Origin: Flabesymbios commensalis
Lineage: Eukaryota > Annelida > Polychaeta > Terebellida > Flabelligeridae
Assembly (NCBI GenBank): GCA_964017125.1
Contig: OZ024902.1
Span: forward strand, 59,259,346-59,323,345
Length of the DNA stretch: 64,000 bases
Direction of reading: 5' to 3'
Within the stretch, counting starts at the first letter, position 1. Every line of letters begins with the position of its first letter. Below the pieces are notes generated by a model. That model was not told the DNA's origin. It made no database searches and saw only the letters and a program-made list of their open reading frames with translations. A program made the position numbers and the translations under genes. Below, one piece after another: positions 22,084-34,112 of this stretch.

Positions 22084-22680
22084 TCCTCCTTTATTACCTG
22101 TAAAAAGTCCCAAAGTTTCCCCTGAGCGGAACATCCTTTTCTTGACAAAATTCAAAATGGCCGCCAAGCACCATGTTGAAGTTGTAATTCCTGAACTATT
22201 TGACATATATTTTAATGTAATACCTCATTTTCACATGATTTTTAATTCAGAATTCATTTCTGAAGCTATTAGTAACTTTTAAGGTTTTGTTAAAGAATAA
22301 ATCCAAGATGGCCGCCATTTGAGGTTTGATTGGGAGCAAGTATATTGTCATTCGTATTTGAGATACATGTGATTTTTTTACATCTACAAGTTACCAGTAT
22401 ATCCTCCTTGATTACCTGTAAAAAGTCTCAAAGTTCCCCCTGAGAGGGACATTCTTTTTTAGACAAAATTGAAAATGACCGCCAAGCGCCATGTTGAAGT
22501 TGTAATTCTTGAACTATTTAACATATATTTTAATGTAATACCTCATTTTTATATGATTTTAAATGCTGAATTCATTTCTGAAACTATTAGTATTTTTTAA
22601 GATTTCGTTAAAGAATAAATCCAAGATGGTCGCCATTTGAGGTTTGATTGGGAGCAAGTATATTGTCATTCGTATACATA
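22084..22680 (+). repeat. Two-unit tandem repeat, about 318-bp unit
   Basis: Units begin near 22084 and 22402 with CCTCCTT..ATTACCTGTAAAAAGTC. They share TGTTGAAGTTGTAATTC, ATATTTTAATGTAATACCTC and the word CCAAGATGGYCGCCATTTG before ending ATATTGTCATTCGTAT. It abuts the array element that starts near 22722 and may be another array-type repeat. Confidence 0.8.
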
Positions 22681-22721
22681 TAGGCTTCTAATCCTATAAA
22701 TTAGGTAATTAATGACAAACA

Positions 22722-24987
22722 AACAAGACTACATCAGTCCAGGAGCTCCCGCTCCGAGTTAGAATTTGATTTAAGCAATTTTGTGTAGGGTTATTAATGT
22801 GGTCTTAGGCTAGGTCAAAGATCAAGACGCAAGACTGTTGACAACTAGGTCTAAGAGGCTCAGTCTAAGAGTAAGATGAGAACTAGACAGCCTGTCAGAG
22901 ATTGTAAACCTCCATTGAAATTAATGATCCTAATCAGTATCCCAGTAATGGTCTGCCTATCTGGCACGGTTTATCCGATGTCAGGCCAATTGAGGTAAAT
23001 AATGGCTGATTTACGGTCATTTTAAATTCGATATAGACTAGTTAAAAAATTTAAGGGTGCATCCTCCCCCGAAACCTCACATTTTGTTTTATAGTAATGG
23101 ACTAGCATCTAACACAGTTTGCAAAATATTGGGCATGTAAAAGTAAATAATGGCCGATGGGGGGCCATTTTGAATTTGATCGAGTCGGAATTTTTCAAGA
23201 TGCATCCTCAGCTGAAATCTCACATTTCATTCTATAGTAATGGTCCAGCCATCTAGCACGGTTTACCAAATATCGGCCATGTGAAAGTGAATAATGGCCA
23301 ATAGGCGGCCATTTTGAATTTGATCAAGATGCATCCTCTCCTGAAATCTCACATTTTGTTTTATAGTAATGGTCTAGCCATCTAGCACGGATTACCAAAT
23401 AACGGCCATGTGAAAGTGAATAATGGCCTAAAGGCGGCCATTTTGAATTTCATCAAGTCGAAATTTTTCAAGATGCATCCTCAGCTGAAATCTCACATTT
23501 TGTTTTATGGTAATGGTCTAGCCATCTAGTACGGTTTACCAAATATCAGCAATGTGAAAGTAAATAGTGGCCGATAGGCGGCCATTTTGAATTTGACTGA
23601 GTCGAAAGTTTTTAAAAGGCATCCTCTCCCGAAACGTCACATTTTGTTTTATAGTAATGGTCTAGCTATCTAGCACGGTTTACCTGATATCAGGCCTATT
23701 GAGGCAAATAATGCCGATTGTCGGCCATTTTGAATTCGTAAGTTCAAAAGCTCAGGGTGCATCCTCCCCCAAAAACTCACATTTTGTTTTATAGTAATAG
23801 TCTAGTCATCTACACGGTTTACCAAATATCTGTCATGTGAAAATGAATAATGACCGAAAAGGCGGCCATTTTGAATTTGATCAAGACAAAAAGATACATC
23901 CTTATCTGAAATCTCAAATTTCGTTTTATAGTAATGGTCTAGCCATCTAGCACGGTTTACCAAATATCGGCCATGTGAAAGTGAAAAATGGCTGATAAGC
24001 GTCAATTTTGAATTTTATCGAGTAGAATTTTTTCAAGATGCACCCTCTCCTGAAATCACACATTTTGTTTTATAGTAATGGTCTAGCCATCTAGCACGGT
24101 TCACCAAATAACGGCCATGTGAAAGTGAATAATGGCCGATAGGCGGCCATTTTGAACTTGATAGAGTTGAAATTTTTCAAAATGCATCCTCTCCTGAAAC
24201 AATAAAATTGGTTTTATAGTAATGGTGTAGCTATCTTGAGCGGTTTTCATGATTTTCCACAATATCAGGTCTGTCGAGGGGAATAATGGCCGATAGGCGG
24301 CCATTTTGAATTTTATCGACTTAAACTTTTTCAAGATGCATCCTCTCCTGAAACCTCACAATTTGTTTTATTGTAATCGTGTAGCTATCTTGAGCGGTTT
24401 TCATGATATTCCGCAAAATTTTTCAGTCGGATTTACCGATGTTATAAATTAGGTCAAAGTGCCGGGTCAACTTCAAGGTCAAGGTCCAAAAACCTGAAAA
24501 GGCACAACTAGGGACCTTAGAGAACATGTATGTGCAATATGACTGTAATCGGCCCAGTACTTTTCGAGAGCTGCTCCGGAAACGAAGTGTGCGTCAAAAC
24601 GTCTAAATAGGTCATAGTTCTGAACCAAATGTAGGTCTAAGTTCATATACCCCAAAAGGCACAGCTAGACCCCTAGAGGTGTTGTGTGTAAAATTTGAAG
24701 ACAATCGGACAAGTACTTTCAGAGATATGCTCCGGACACGAATTGTTCACGGACGGCCCAACGCTGTAACATCATCATTTTCTCCTCTGCGACCTTGCGT
24801 ATTGAATTCAGATTAAAAATATTTTAACCTGTCCATTATCCACCTGGAAGTAACCCACATACCAAAAATTGTTATCCTAGCTTATTTTCTTACAAAGTTA
24901 TAGGCAAAAGAAGAGGTAAAAACAGAACGGAGGCGGAATCCATAGCTCCCTTCGTCTCACCTACGGTGACGGCGGGAGCTAATAACT
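22722..24987 (+). mobile_element. Array-type non-autonomous element (family Q), 144-bp units
   Basis: The left end (AAGACTACATCAGTCC, AGGAGCTCCCGCTCCG) is shared with 63092. A core of about ten tandem units of roughly 144 bp follows (23000-24440). Each unit holds ATAGTAATGGTCTAGCCATC, GGCCATGTGAAAGT and GGCGGCCATTTTGAATT. A non-repeated tail of about 500 bp then ends in a hairpin, AGCTCCC..GTCTCACC / GGTGAC..GGGAGCT (about 24948-24983), whose GGCGGGAGCT inversely matches the left end. The plan resembles pearl/HINE (Helentron-derived) elements; the superfamily is inferred. There is no coding capacity. Confidence 0.75.
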
Positions 24988-25325
24988 CTATATCCAAAAT
25001 AAATATGCAGAACACATTTTAATGTATTTATATCATAATACATAACAGCCAAAACATCGTACCAGTTACCCTAACCATGATATCGTCAGCACTTCTTTTT
25101 TTGGGTGAAATAATAATTGCAATTGTATTGTTTTGTCAGAAAACTTGTGTATCAGAACATGCGTATTATCAACTGGTCTGATTGTTACTGGTGGATTTTT
25201 TAATTTAAAATAGAACTGCAAGACAACTGCATGAAAAGGCGTTATGTTATAATTTTTAACACAACGCTATTTTTATTTGTGAAATTCAGGGTTTCACGCC
25301 TTCCGCTTTGGGTGTCACACCTACA
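24988..25325. other. AT-rich non-coding DNA
   Basis: Nothing recognised. Confidence 0.4.
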
Positions 25326-25655
25326 CAGCAAACACGAAACGTTCACACAATGTTAGCCTAATGGTGGCCCACCGTTTAGGACACCGGGCCAACATTAGCA
25401 CAGCATTGACAAACCAGTATACAGGGCTTAACTTGATAACCTACACAGCAACATGAGACGTTGACACAATGCTTGCCTAAAGGTGGCCAACCGTTTAGAA
25501 CACTGGGCCAGCATTAGTCCAGCATTGACACACCAGTATATAGGCCTTACACAATAAACGTTCACCCAATGCTAGCTTAATGCTGGCACATCATCTACCA
25601 TTGCTCAGCAGTAAAACAGCATTGGCTAAACGTCTTGTTTTGCAGGGAGTCACCG
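25326..25655. repeat. Cluster of three CAGCAAACAC-family MITEs
   Basis: Head-to-tail copies begin at 25326 (CAGCAAACACGAAACGTTC), 25446 (CAGCAACATGAGACGTTG) and about 25548 (CACAATAAACGTTC). Each has GGTGGCC.ACCGTTTAG-type or TGGCACATCATC centres and ends near CAGCATTG. The last ends AACGTCTTGTTTTGCAGGG. Most of the cluster is repeated at 28207-28470 by the larger duplication. Confidence 0.65.
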
Positions 25656-26834
25656 GCAACTCGATACACTGACACAATGTTGGTTTAATGTTGGAACAGT
25701 GTCATAGATGATAGCACAAAATTTAACCAACATCTGGTCAGTGCAAGCCAGAAGCAGGCAGTGAAATCAGCTGAAAAGAAGTATATACTTGATTTACAAG
25801 TGAGCAAATACAGCTTTTTGGCAGCGCTATGGCAAGAAGAGACGGGACGCCAGCTAAAAAGCAGTAAATGCCTAGTTTACCAGGGAGCAGATAATGCCTT
25901 TTGACTTTGCACAGGCAGAACAGATGTTAACCGGATGTTAACGACAGCATTTGTTGAAAAGTCAAACTAAAATCCCGTCGACAAGCTAAAAAACAGCATT
26001 AGACCAGCTGGAAGGGTGAATATACCATTTAGGATCATTTAGTGTCTTTTGGATATTCTAAACGAATTTATGAATTGTGTGGGTCCAAATTTTTTAAATG
26101 TTGTTTTATGAGCAATACGATAAACCAAGAAAAATAAATAATTCAATATCTCTAACGAATATTTTTTTTATTCAACATGCAATGTGCCAAAATACACGAA
26201 TTTGTACACAAATGCAATTTCTCTCAATATATACCACCTGAAACATAGACTGTTTTAACATGGAAGATCTATTGGAAATAACTTAACCCCGAGTTATTTT
26301 GTAGCGCAACTGTTATGTACAACGGAATTTATTCATAAACAGACATGAACTCAATATAAAAAATTGCCAAGGATACATTTATTGAGGCTTTTTAGTTGTC
26401 TCAGGTCAACCGATCAACTCAGCAACGCCACTGTTATCTAAACTCCTCAAATTGTGGTGTGATACTATACTATTATGTGGTATGATACTATTGCATAACA
26501 TTCACACCACCCTTTGTTTCCAAAGACTTCAATAAATTAAATACACATAGAGGCGCTGTACACATTGAAACTATATAGTACGTTTGCTCTGTTTAACTTG
26601 AGGTCAGTTTCTTAATACTTTTTGTACTGATATAGATCTGGTAATTTACGAGAAGTTTTCATTTTCGCGAAGAGAACAAATTAGGGAATTTAAGAAGCTT
26701 TGAGTAAATTATTATTAGAATAGCGCTACCTATTATCGAAAATGACTACAGTTTACTACGTTTAATGCGTAGGCTTACAGGTATAATACAGGTTACACTG
26801 GCACACTGGAATCAACATGATAAATAACACCTGA

Positions 26835-26946
26835 GCCCGTATTCTCGTACAAGTTACGATATATCGTAGGCTTCTGATTGGGCGAGATGGCCATCTCGAC
26901 CAATCAGAAGCCTACGATATATCGTAACTTGTACGAGAATACGGGC
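26835..26946. repeat. 112-bp near-perfect spacerless palindrome (copy A)
   Basis: Begins GCCCGTATTCTCGTACAAGT and ends with its complement. The centre is GCGAGATGGCCATCTCG. I count one mismatch in 56 pairs and no spacer. It is probably a foldback MITE inserted before the duplication. Confidence 0.95.
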
Positions 26947-26997
26947 CCTGCCTTTTAATTTATAGGATTAATTTAGGTCTAATAAACTGTTAAAACT

Positions 26998-27260
26998 TGC
27001 AGGACATGGGTCCCCCAGAATGCAATATTGCCCGTGGGTAGGCCTAGGCCCTATATCATAATAATACTAAAATATGCGTTTTATACCCACCCCTGCATTA
27101 AGAGCAAGTTCCCAAATCATAGCAAGTCCATATATATTTGAGCGACATCTATGAGTAAATAATTCCACCAAAGCTCTTAGCCCTAGCTCTTAGCTGGGCT
27201 TGGGTTTGCAAGCTAACTGACTTACCTACTACCGCCGGGATTGCGAGACAGCTGACCTCG
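26998..27260 (+). repeat. Dispersed repeat module Y (copy A)
   Basis: Direct relative of 1449-1725: GGGTCCCCCAGAATGCAATA, CATAATAATACTAAA and GAGCGACATCTATGAGT in the same order. Confidence 0.75.
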
Positions 27261-27298
27261 CGAATGTGTATTGACAGGACAGCTTTTCCTCAAACATT

Positions 27299-27330
<32 letters not shown>
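27299..27330 (+). repeat. (TAG)n microsatellite (copy A)
   Basis: About ten trinucleotides at the edge of module X. A shorter inverted counterpart lies near 768-781. Confidence 0.9.
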
Positions 27331-27331
<1 letters not shown>

Positions 27332-27686
27332 AATCATTGCTTTACTTCACTTTTCGGCACAAATGTTTTTTTAAGTGAAATTGTAATACATAAAAACGTT
27401 GTAGTCAATGAGATGAATGATGTACAGATCAAGATGTGAGGGTGGGGTCGATAGGGCATGGTGGGTTAATGAGAGAGTTTTCCTTCGCTCGCCAGATATT
27501 TACTCAGCGTCGAAAGAGCGTCAGTTAAAGGTGGCCTTCCACAACTCAGTGACTTTTGGCTTATCTGTTAGGCCTACATACTATGAATACCGAGGAAAAA
27601 ATATTTTTGATATTGAAAATTGTAAACTTTACGAAAAGTCCTTAAGTAAAAAAATACGAATATTTAAAACATGAAAATTACCATAT

Positions 27687-27690
<4 letters not shown>

Positions 27691-27738
<48 letters not shown>
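27691..27738. repeat. (TA)n microsatellite (copy A)
   Basis: 24 TA dinucleotides immediately upstream of the LINE fragment. Copy B is about 5 bp longer, which shows slippage since the duplication. Confidence 0.95.
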
Positions 27739-27740
<2 letters not shown>

Positions 27741-27778
27741 GGTTGAAACCCTGTCAGATTTTTTTTCTGGATCCGCCC

Positions 27779-27889
27779 CTGTTGACTGCGGCTTTCGATA
27801 CAGTTGACCACAACATATTGCTGACTCGTCTTTCAGAAAACGTTGGTCTATCTGGCTTGACTCTGACATGGTTCGTCTCATACTTGAGT
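27779..27889 (+). mobile_element. LINE reverse transcriptase fragment (copy A)
   Basis: 37 codons read [18 protein letters not shown] then LTWFVSYLS. This matches the reverse transcriptase block A(F/I)DTVDH..LL..L, then G..L.WF.SYL, of CR1/Jockey/L2-type non-LTR retrotransposons. A stop codon and unrelated sequence follow. Upstream is a GGATCCGCCCCTG scrap. It is a short dead piece, present twice because of the tandem duplication. Confidence 0.85.
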
Positions 27890-29650
27890 TGAAGAACCCA
27901 AACCGTTAAGACGGGCAGTGCTAACTCGAAGGCACACTGGTTTGACTAGCTGTGGTTAATTACCTCAAGCAGAGTTGGGGTCAATTCCGGAATTGAATGG
28001 GAATTGGACTAAGAATTGGATTTGAAGAAAAAGAATCGGAATCGACAAAAAATGCCAGGAATTGATAAAGGAATCGACTTTTTTAATGTGTACTATAATA
28101 ATAATAAACTTTTATAGCGCCTAAATTATATTAAAAGGTTATATTTAAGTTGTGTAAAAATACTCATTTAAAATATTTATGGTCATCAAGATTGAATAAG
28201 TCTTGTAACATTAGCACAGCATTGACAAACCAGTATACAGGGCTTAACTTGATAACCTACACAGCAACATGAGACGTTGACACAATGCTTGCCTAAAGGT
28301 GGCCAACCGTTTAGAACACTGGGCCAGCATTAGTCCAGCATTGACACACCAGTATATAGGCCTTACACAATAAACGTTCACCCAATGCTAGCTTAATGCT
28401 GGCACATCATCTACCATGGCTCAGCAGTAAAACAGCATTGGCTAAACGTCTTGTTTTGCAGGGAGTCACCGGCAACTCGATACACTGACACAATGTTGGT
28501 TTAATGTTGGAACAGTGTCATAGATGATAGCACAAAATTTAACCAACATCTGGTCAGTGCAAGCCAGAAGCAGGCAGTGAAATCAGCTGAAAAGAAGTAT
28601 ATACTTGATTTACAAGTGAGCAAATACAGCTTTTTGGCAGCGCTATGGCAAGAAGAGACGGGACGCCAGCTAAAAAGCAGTAAATGCCTAGTTTACCAGG
28701 GAGCAGATAATGCCTTTTGACTTTGCACAGGCAGAACAGATGTTAACCGGATGTTAACGACAGCATTTGTTGAAAAGTCAAACTAAAATCCCGTCGACAA
28801 GCTAAAAAACAGCATTAGACCAGCTGGAAGGGTGAATATACCATTTAGGATCATTTAGTGTCTTTTGGATATTCTAAACGAATTTATGAATTGTGTGGGT
28901 CCAAATTTTTTAAATGTTGTTTTATGAGCAATACGATAAACCAAGAAAAATAAATAATTCAATATCTCTAACGAATATTTTTTTTATTCAACATGCAATG
29001 TGCCAAAATACACGAATTTGTACACAAATGCAATTTCTCTCAATATATACCACCTGAAACATAGACTGTTTTAACATGGAAGATCTATTGGAAATAACTT
29101 AACCCCGAGTTATTTTGTAGCGCAACTGTTATGTACAACGGAATTTATTCATAAACAGACATGAACTCAATATAAAAAATTGCCAAGGATACATTTATTG
29201 AGGCTTTTTAGTTGTCTCAGGTCAACCGATCAACTCAGCAACGCCACTGTTATCTAAACTCCTCAAATTGTGGTGTGATACTATACTATTATGTGGTATG
29301 ATACTATTGCATAACATTCACACCACCCTTTGTTTCCAAAGACTTCAATAAATTAAATACACATAGAGGCGCTGTACACATTGAAACTATATAGTACGTT
29401 TGCTCTGTTTAACTTGAGGTCAGTTTCTTAATACTTTTTGTACTGATATAGATCTGGTAATTTACGAGAAGTTTTCATTTTCGCGAAGAGAACAAATTAG
29501 GGAATTTAAGAAGCTTTGAGTAAATTATTATTAGAATAGCGCTACCTATTATCGAAAATGACTACAGTTTACTACGTTTAATGCGTAGGCCTACAGGTAT
29601 AATACAGGTTACACTGGCACACTGGAATCAACATGATAAATAACACCTGA

Positions 29651-29762
29651 GCCCGTATTCTCGTACAAGTTACGATATATCGTAGGCTTCTGATTGGGCG
29701 AGATGGCCATCTCGACCAATCAGAAGCCTACGATATATCGTAACTTGTACGAGAATACGGGC
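29651..29762. repeat. 112-bp near-perfect palindrome (copy B)
   Basis: Same sequence as 26835-26946, including the single arm mismatch, so the mismatch predates the duplication. Confidence 0.95.
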
Positions 29763-29814
29763 CCTGCCTTTTAATTAATAGGATTAATTTAGGTCTAATA
29801 AACTGTTAAAACGT

Positions 29815-30076
29815 GCAGGACATGGGTCCCCCAGAATGCAATATTGCCCGTGGGTAGGCCTAGGCCCTATATCATAATAATACTAAAATATGCGTTTTAT
29901 ACCCACCCCTGCATTAAGAGCAAGTTCCCAAATCATAGCAAGTCCATATATATTTGAGCGACATCTATGAGTAAATAATTCCACCAAAGCTCTTAGCCCT
30001 AGCTCTTAGCTGGGCTTGGGTTTGCAAGCTAACTGACTTACCTACTACCGCCGGGATTGCGAGACAGCTGACCTCG
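29815..30076 (+). repeat. Dispersed repeat module Y (copy B)
   Basis: Duplicate of 26998-27260 inside the second copy of the 2.8-kb unit. Confidence 0.75.
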
Positions 30077-30114
30077 CGAATGTGTATTGACAGGACAGCT
30101 TTTCCTCAAACATT

Positions 30115-30146
<32 letters not shown>
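30115..30146 (+). repeat. (TAG)n microsatellite (copy B)
   Basis: Counterpart of 27299-27330 with about the same repeat number. Confidence 0.9.
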
Positions 30147-30147
<1 letters not shown>

Positions 30148-30502
30148 AATCATTGCTTTACTTCACTTTTCGGCACAAATGTTTTTTTAAGTGAAATTGT
30201 AATACATAAAAACGTTGTAGTCAATGAGATGAATGATGTACAGATCATGATGTGAGGGTGGGGTCGATAGGGCATGGTGGGTTAATGAGAGAGTTTTCCT
30301 TCGCTCGCCAGATATTTACTCAGCGTCGAAAGAGCGTCAGTTAAAGGTGGCCTTCCACAACTCAGTGACTTTTGGCTTATCTGTTAGGCCTACATACTAT
30401 GAATACCGAGGAAAAAATATTTTTGATATTGAAAATTGTAAACTTTACGAAAAGTCCTTAAGTAAAAAAATACGAATATTTAAAACATGAAAATTACCAT
30501 AT

Positions 30503-30506
<4 letters not shown>

Positions 30507-30559
<53 letters not shown>
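30507..30559. repeat. (TA)n microsatellite (copy B)
   Basis: About 26 TA dinucleotides, longer than copy A. Confidence 0.95.
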
Positions 30560-30561
<2 letters not shown>

Positions 30562-30597
30562 TTGAAACCCTGTCAGATTTTTTTTCTGGATCCGCCC

Positions 30598-30708
30598 CTG
30601 TTGACTGCGGCTTTCGATACAGTTGACCACAACATATTGCTGACTCGTCTTTCAGAAAACGTTGGTCTATCTGGCTTGACTCTGACATGGTTCGTCTCAT
30701 ACTTGAGT
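30598..30708 (+). mobile_element. LINE reverse transcriptase fragment (copy B)
   Basis: Same [11 protein letters not shown]...WFVSYLS fragment as at 27779, in the second duplication copy. Confidence 0.85.
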
Positions 30709-31314
30709 TGAAGAACCCAAACCGTTAAGACGGGCAGTGCTAACTCGAAGGCACACTGGTTTGACTAGCTGTGGTTAATTACCCCAAGCAGAGTTGGGGT
30801 CAATTCCGGAATTGAATGGGAATTGGACTAAGAATTGGATTTGAAGAAAAAGAATCGGAATCGGCAAAAAATGCCAGGAATTGATAAAGGAATCGACTTT
30901 TTTAATGTGTACTATAATAATAATAAACTTTTATAGCGCCTAAATTATATTAAAAGGTTATATTTAAGTTGTGTAAAAATACTCATTTAAAATATTTATG
31001 GTCATCAAGATTGAATAAGTCTTGTAATGTGTAATCCAAATAATAGTTTTAACAAGATCGCTCCTGCTAAGGTGGAGCAATTCAATCTAACTATCACAGC
31101 TTGGTGTGTGCGTATTTATACTTGTTACTTGCTGTTACTTGTATACACCCTTGATTTACTCCCGCGGCCTGGTGTAAAAGTTTTTCCGAGGACTGCGACT
31201 CATGACAACTCAACTAGTGTCAAAACCTACTGTGTATTTAGTGTTGGAGAATTGCCGTCGAGTGGCTGTATTATCAGCAAAATCAGACGCCGAGCCGGCG
31301 TTGGTTTAATATTG

Positions 31315-31697
31315 GGCCGTCTGGTATATAAATCCATTCATGGGTTGTCATCAGCGTACCTCTCAGAAATTATAAAACCCTATGCCCCTGAGTAAAACCT
31401 ACGGTCAGGGAAGAAGAACCAGCTAATAGAGCCATGAACACGCCTTGCGACTTTTGATGATCTTTTATAAGGCTGGTCTCACATTATGGAACAAGCTATA
31501 CCCCCTCATATAAATTAAGTCCTACACTGAGCTCTTTGAAACAAAAACTGAAAATCCATCTTTTTATACACGCATATGACTTTTAAACATGCCTCACCTG
31601 ATTTAAAAAATCTTAATGAACTTTTAGTATGTGAAACGCACTGAGCAGACCCACGGTCTTGAACTGCGATATAAGAACATTTTATTATTATTAATTT
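31315..31697 (+). mobile_element. LINE 3' end (CR1/L2/Jockey-like)
   Basis: The frame reading LVYKSIHGLSSAYLSE then IIKPYAPE matches the conserved C-terminal block (LVYKALNGLAPSYLS...PY.P) of ORF2. Further on, LTLWNKL and LSSLKQKLKIHLFIHAYDF, each in another frame, match the final LWNSLP and FK..LKTHLF motifs, so the copy carries several frame breaks. A short 3' UTR ends AACATTTTATTATTATTA, like the (ATT)n tails of this clade. It lies on the same strand 0.6 kb past the reverse transcriptase scrap of copy B, perhaps parts of one insertion with an internal loss. Confidence 0.8.
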
Positions 31698-33170
31698 TTT
31701 GCTGTCAGAGGTTAGATTGTGGGTATTGTGAATTCATATTGATGAATACACCGCTGTCAGATGTCATAGATTCCTTGTAAAGGTATGGATGGATCTGCTA
31801 AATATTATTACAAATTGTGTTACTAAAGTAATTGAAAGGGTTAGGCTTGCACATGCGGCTGGGAGGATGAATGGTTTAATAGGGATTAATAAAGAAATAT
31901 TTTAAGCTAAAAGATGTAATTAAGCTACTGATAGGCATGGAGCAGCTAAGTTATGGGTCGCATCGCGCCGCCACAGCTGAAAGTCGATTGGCTTTAGTTG
32001 GTTGTAGGATTTACTGCCAAAGCAGGACGTATGGCGCCCACCATAGAAATATCATTAAACCCCAAATGAATGAGAAAGACGGAGCTGCAGAAATCAAATA
32101 AACAAAACAAATAAAACAAAAACACTTATAATGGCGTTCTCTTACTACAGTTTACTATACTCTTAATGACACTTGGCAGACAAGTCCCTGGTGACCAGGC
32201 GTACAAAACTGGCAACAGGTAAGTGGTAAAATCATGTAGTAGGCCTATGTATAGTATATTAAAGTAGAGAATAACACCAAAAATAAACTTAGTTTAGAAG
32301 CTAGAGCTTGCGAAAAACTGAAACATTCAAGAGTCATTTAATCCAGGTAGTCATCACTAGCCCAGTCTCCGTGACGCTGTGTAGCGAGGAAACACCACAC
32401 TGGAAAGACATACTGAGTCATTGAAGATAGCAAAAAGAGTATATGTAGGATAATTATAGAACATTCGGCTTGAAAAATAATAGCACGTCACATGGGCATG
32501 AATTTATGTCTGACGCTTGTTAAATGTTTTTTTGGAAAAAACACACTAAATGTCTGTTTTTCGTGCTTAGTATCACACAGTGTTCAAATACCGTGGTAAT
32601 AGTTGCAGCAAGTGCAAAATTATATTCACTCACACACTTTCCCTTGAAATTGAACCATATATAAATGAGTTTATCCGACAGGAGCTGTCCATCATTCGAA
32701 CTTACATTATATAGTTATAGCTAGCTGCTCACAACAAAAAAATAAACTTAAACTCGAGCAACATTCCAATTTCTCAATATCTACAGCAAAACACTTCCGT
32801 GGGGTTAATTTACAGTTATGTAATCCATATGATATAAACACTATTGTATCCAGGGTTTCAAATGATTGTTATCCTGACAGATATCACGGTAGTAACTCTA
32901 TGCGGCCCGTGGCATAAACAGCTAAATCCATGTCCATTGTTGTGATGTGGGCGCAATATGGCATATGCTGGGTAATCAATATCTTTGTCTGTGATACGAG
33001 TGACTGTCAAATGACGAGCAGCATACCATCAGAACACACGTGCATAGTGTAAAAGAACATGTCAGAGTTCAAAACTTTACACACACAGGATGATATTGTA
33101 TTGTCACATCTCACACGTACATGTACTTCCAGTACGGGGTCCGTAATCATGGTGATGACAAAGCTTTCAC
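31698..33170. other. Unique-looking non-coding DNA
   Basis: No gene, repeat array or RNA gene is recognised. Some scattered CpG occurs near 31955-32035. Confidence 0.4.
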
Positions 33171-33424
33171 AAAGTTCAACATTTCAAGCCTTTTAAATTA
33201 TGTTTATTTGTCGTTGGCGGTGCCACTGTAATAGATTGTCTGGTATTGTGGATTGTCCGGTCTTGAAAGCTCGAGAGGGCTGGGCAGAGCTCGGCGGGAA
33301 GCTCTAGGCTGGGTAGAGCTGGGCAGAGCTGTGCTGGACAGAGCTGGGTTGGGCTGAGCTGGGCCGCTGAGCAGCGCCGGGCTGGGCTCAGTGTGCTGGG
33401 CGAGGCTGGGCATGTTTGTGCTGG

Positions 33425-34112
33425 GTCAGGGCTGAGGCGTTTCGACTGGGCATGTCTGTGCTGGAACAGAACTGAGCCTTTTCGACTGGGCATGTCTGTG
33501 CTGGAACAGACCTGGGCCGTTTCGACTGGGCATGTCTGTGCTGGAACAGAGCTGAGGCGTTTCGACTGGGCATGGCTGTGCAGGAACAGAGCTGAGCCGT
33601 TTCGACTGGGCATGTCTGGGCTGGAACAGAGCTGGGCCGTTTCGACTGGGCATGTCTGTGCTTGAACAGATGAGGCGTTTCGACAGGAAATGTCCGTGCT
33701 GGAACAGAGCTGAGCCGTTTCGACTGGGCATGTCTGGGCTGGAACAGAGCTGGGATGTTTCGACAGGACATGTCTGTGCTGGAACAGAGCTGAGCCGTTT
33801 CGACTGGGCATGTCTGTGCTGGAACAGAGCTGGGCCGTTTCGACTGGGCATGTCTGTGCTGGAACAGAGCTGAGCCGTTTCGACTGGGCATGTCTGTGCT
33901 GGAACAGAGCTGAGCCGTTTCGACTGGGCATGTCTGGGCTGGAACAGAGCTGGGCCGTTTCGACTGGGCATGTCTGTGCTGGAACAGAGCTGAGCCGTTT
34001 CGACTGGGCATGTATGTGCTGGAACAGAGCTGAGCCGTTTCGACTGGGCATGTCTGGGCTGGAACAGAGCTGGACCGTTTCGCTTGGGTATGTCTGGGCT
34101 GGAGCAGAGCTG
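33425..34112. repeat. Minisatellite, 40-bp unit, about 17 copies
   Basis: The unit, read on the plus strand, runs GAGCTGAGCCGTTTCGACTG then GGCATGTCTGTGCTGGAACA. Units differ at a few positions (GAGCTGGGCC, GTCTGGGCTG), and one unit near 33661-33700 is irregular. A GGGCTGAGCTGGG-rich tract continues on the left to about 33290. Forty is not a multiple of three, yet long frames stay open on both strands. Confidence 0.95.

Larger units (their letters stand above)
25391..28206 (+). repeat. 2.8-kb tandem duplication, copy A
   Basis: Starts AACATTAGCACAGCATTGAC and runs to AAGTCTTGT, 2816 bp. It contains MITEs, a 112-bp palindrome, modules Y and X, TAG and TA microsatellites, a LINE reverse transcriptase scrap and an AATTG-word element. 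Scattered single differences from copy B were noticed (for example CTTACAGG against CCTACAGG near 26768), so identity is very high. Confidence 0.92.
28207..31027 (+). repeat. 2.8-kb tandem duplication, copy B
   Basis: Repeats 25391-28206 in order. The outer flank of copy A (GGGCC) and the outer flank of copy B (TGTGTAATCC) meet the repeat at AA/AAC, so junction microhomology is at most a few bases. Length differs by a few bases because of the TA run. Confidence 0.92.

Noticed and set aside
22990-24440. CRISPR-like array
   Set aside because: Whole 144-bp units repeat, without short constant repeats separated by unique spacers, and the genome is clearly eukaryotic.
27629-27881. Minus-strand frames with long Tyr-Ile repeats
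   Set aside because: Translation of the (TA)n microsatellite.
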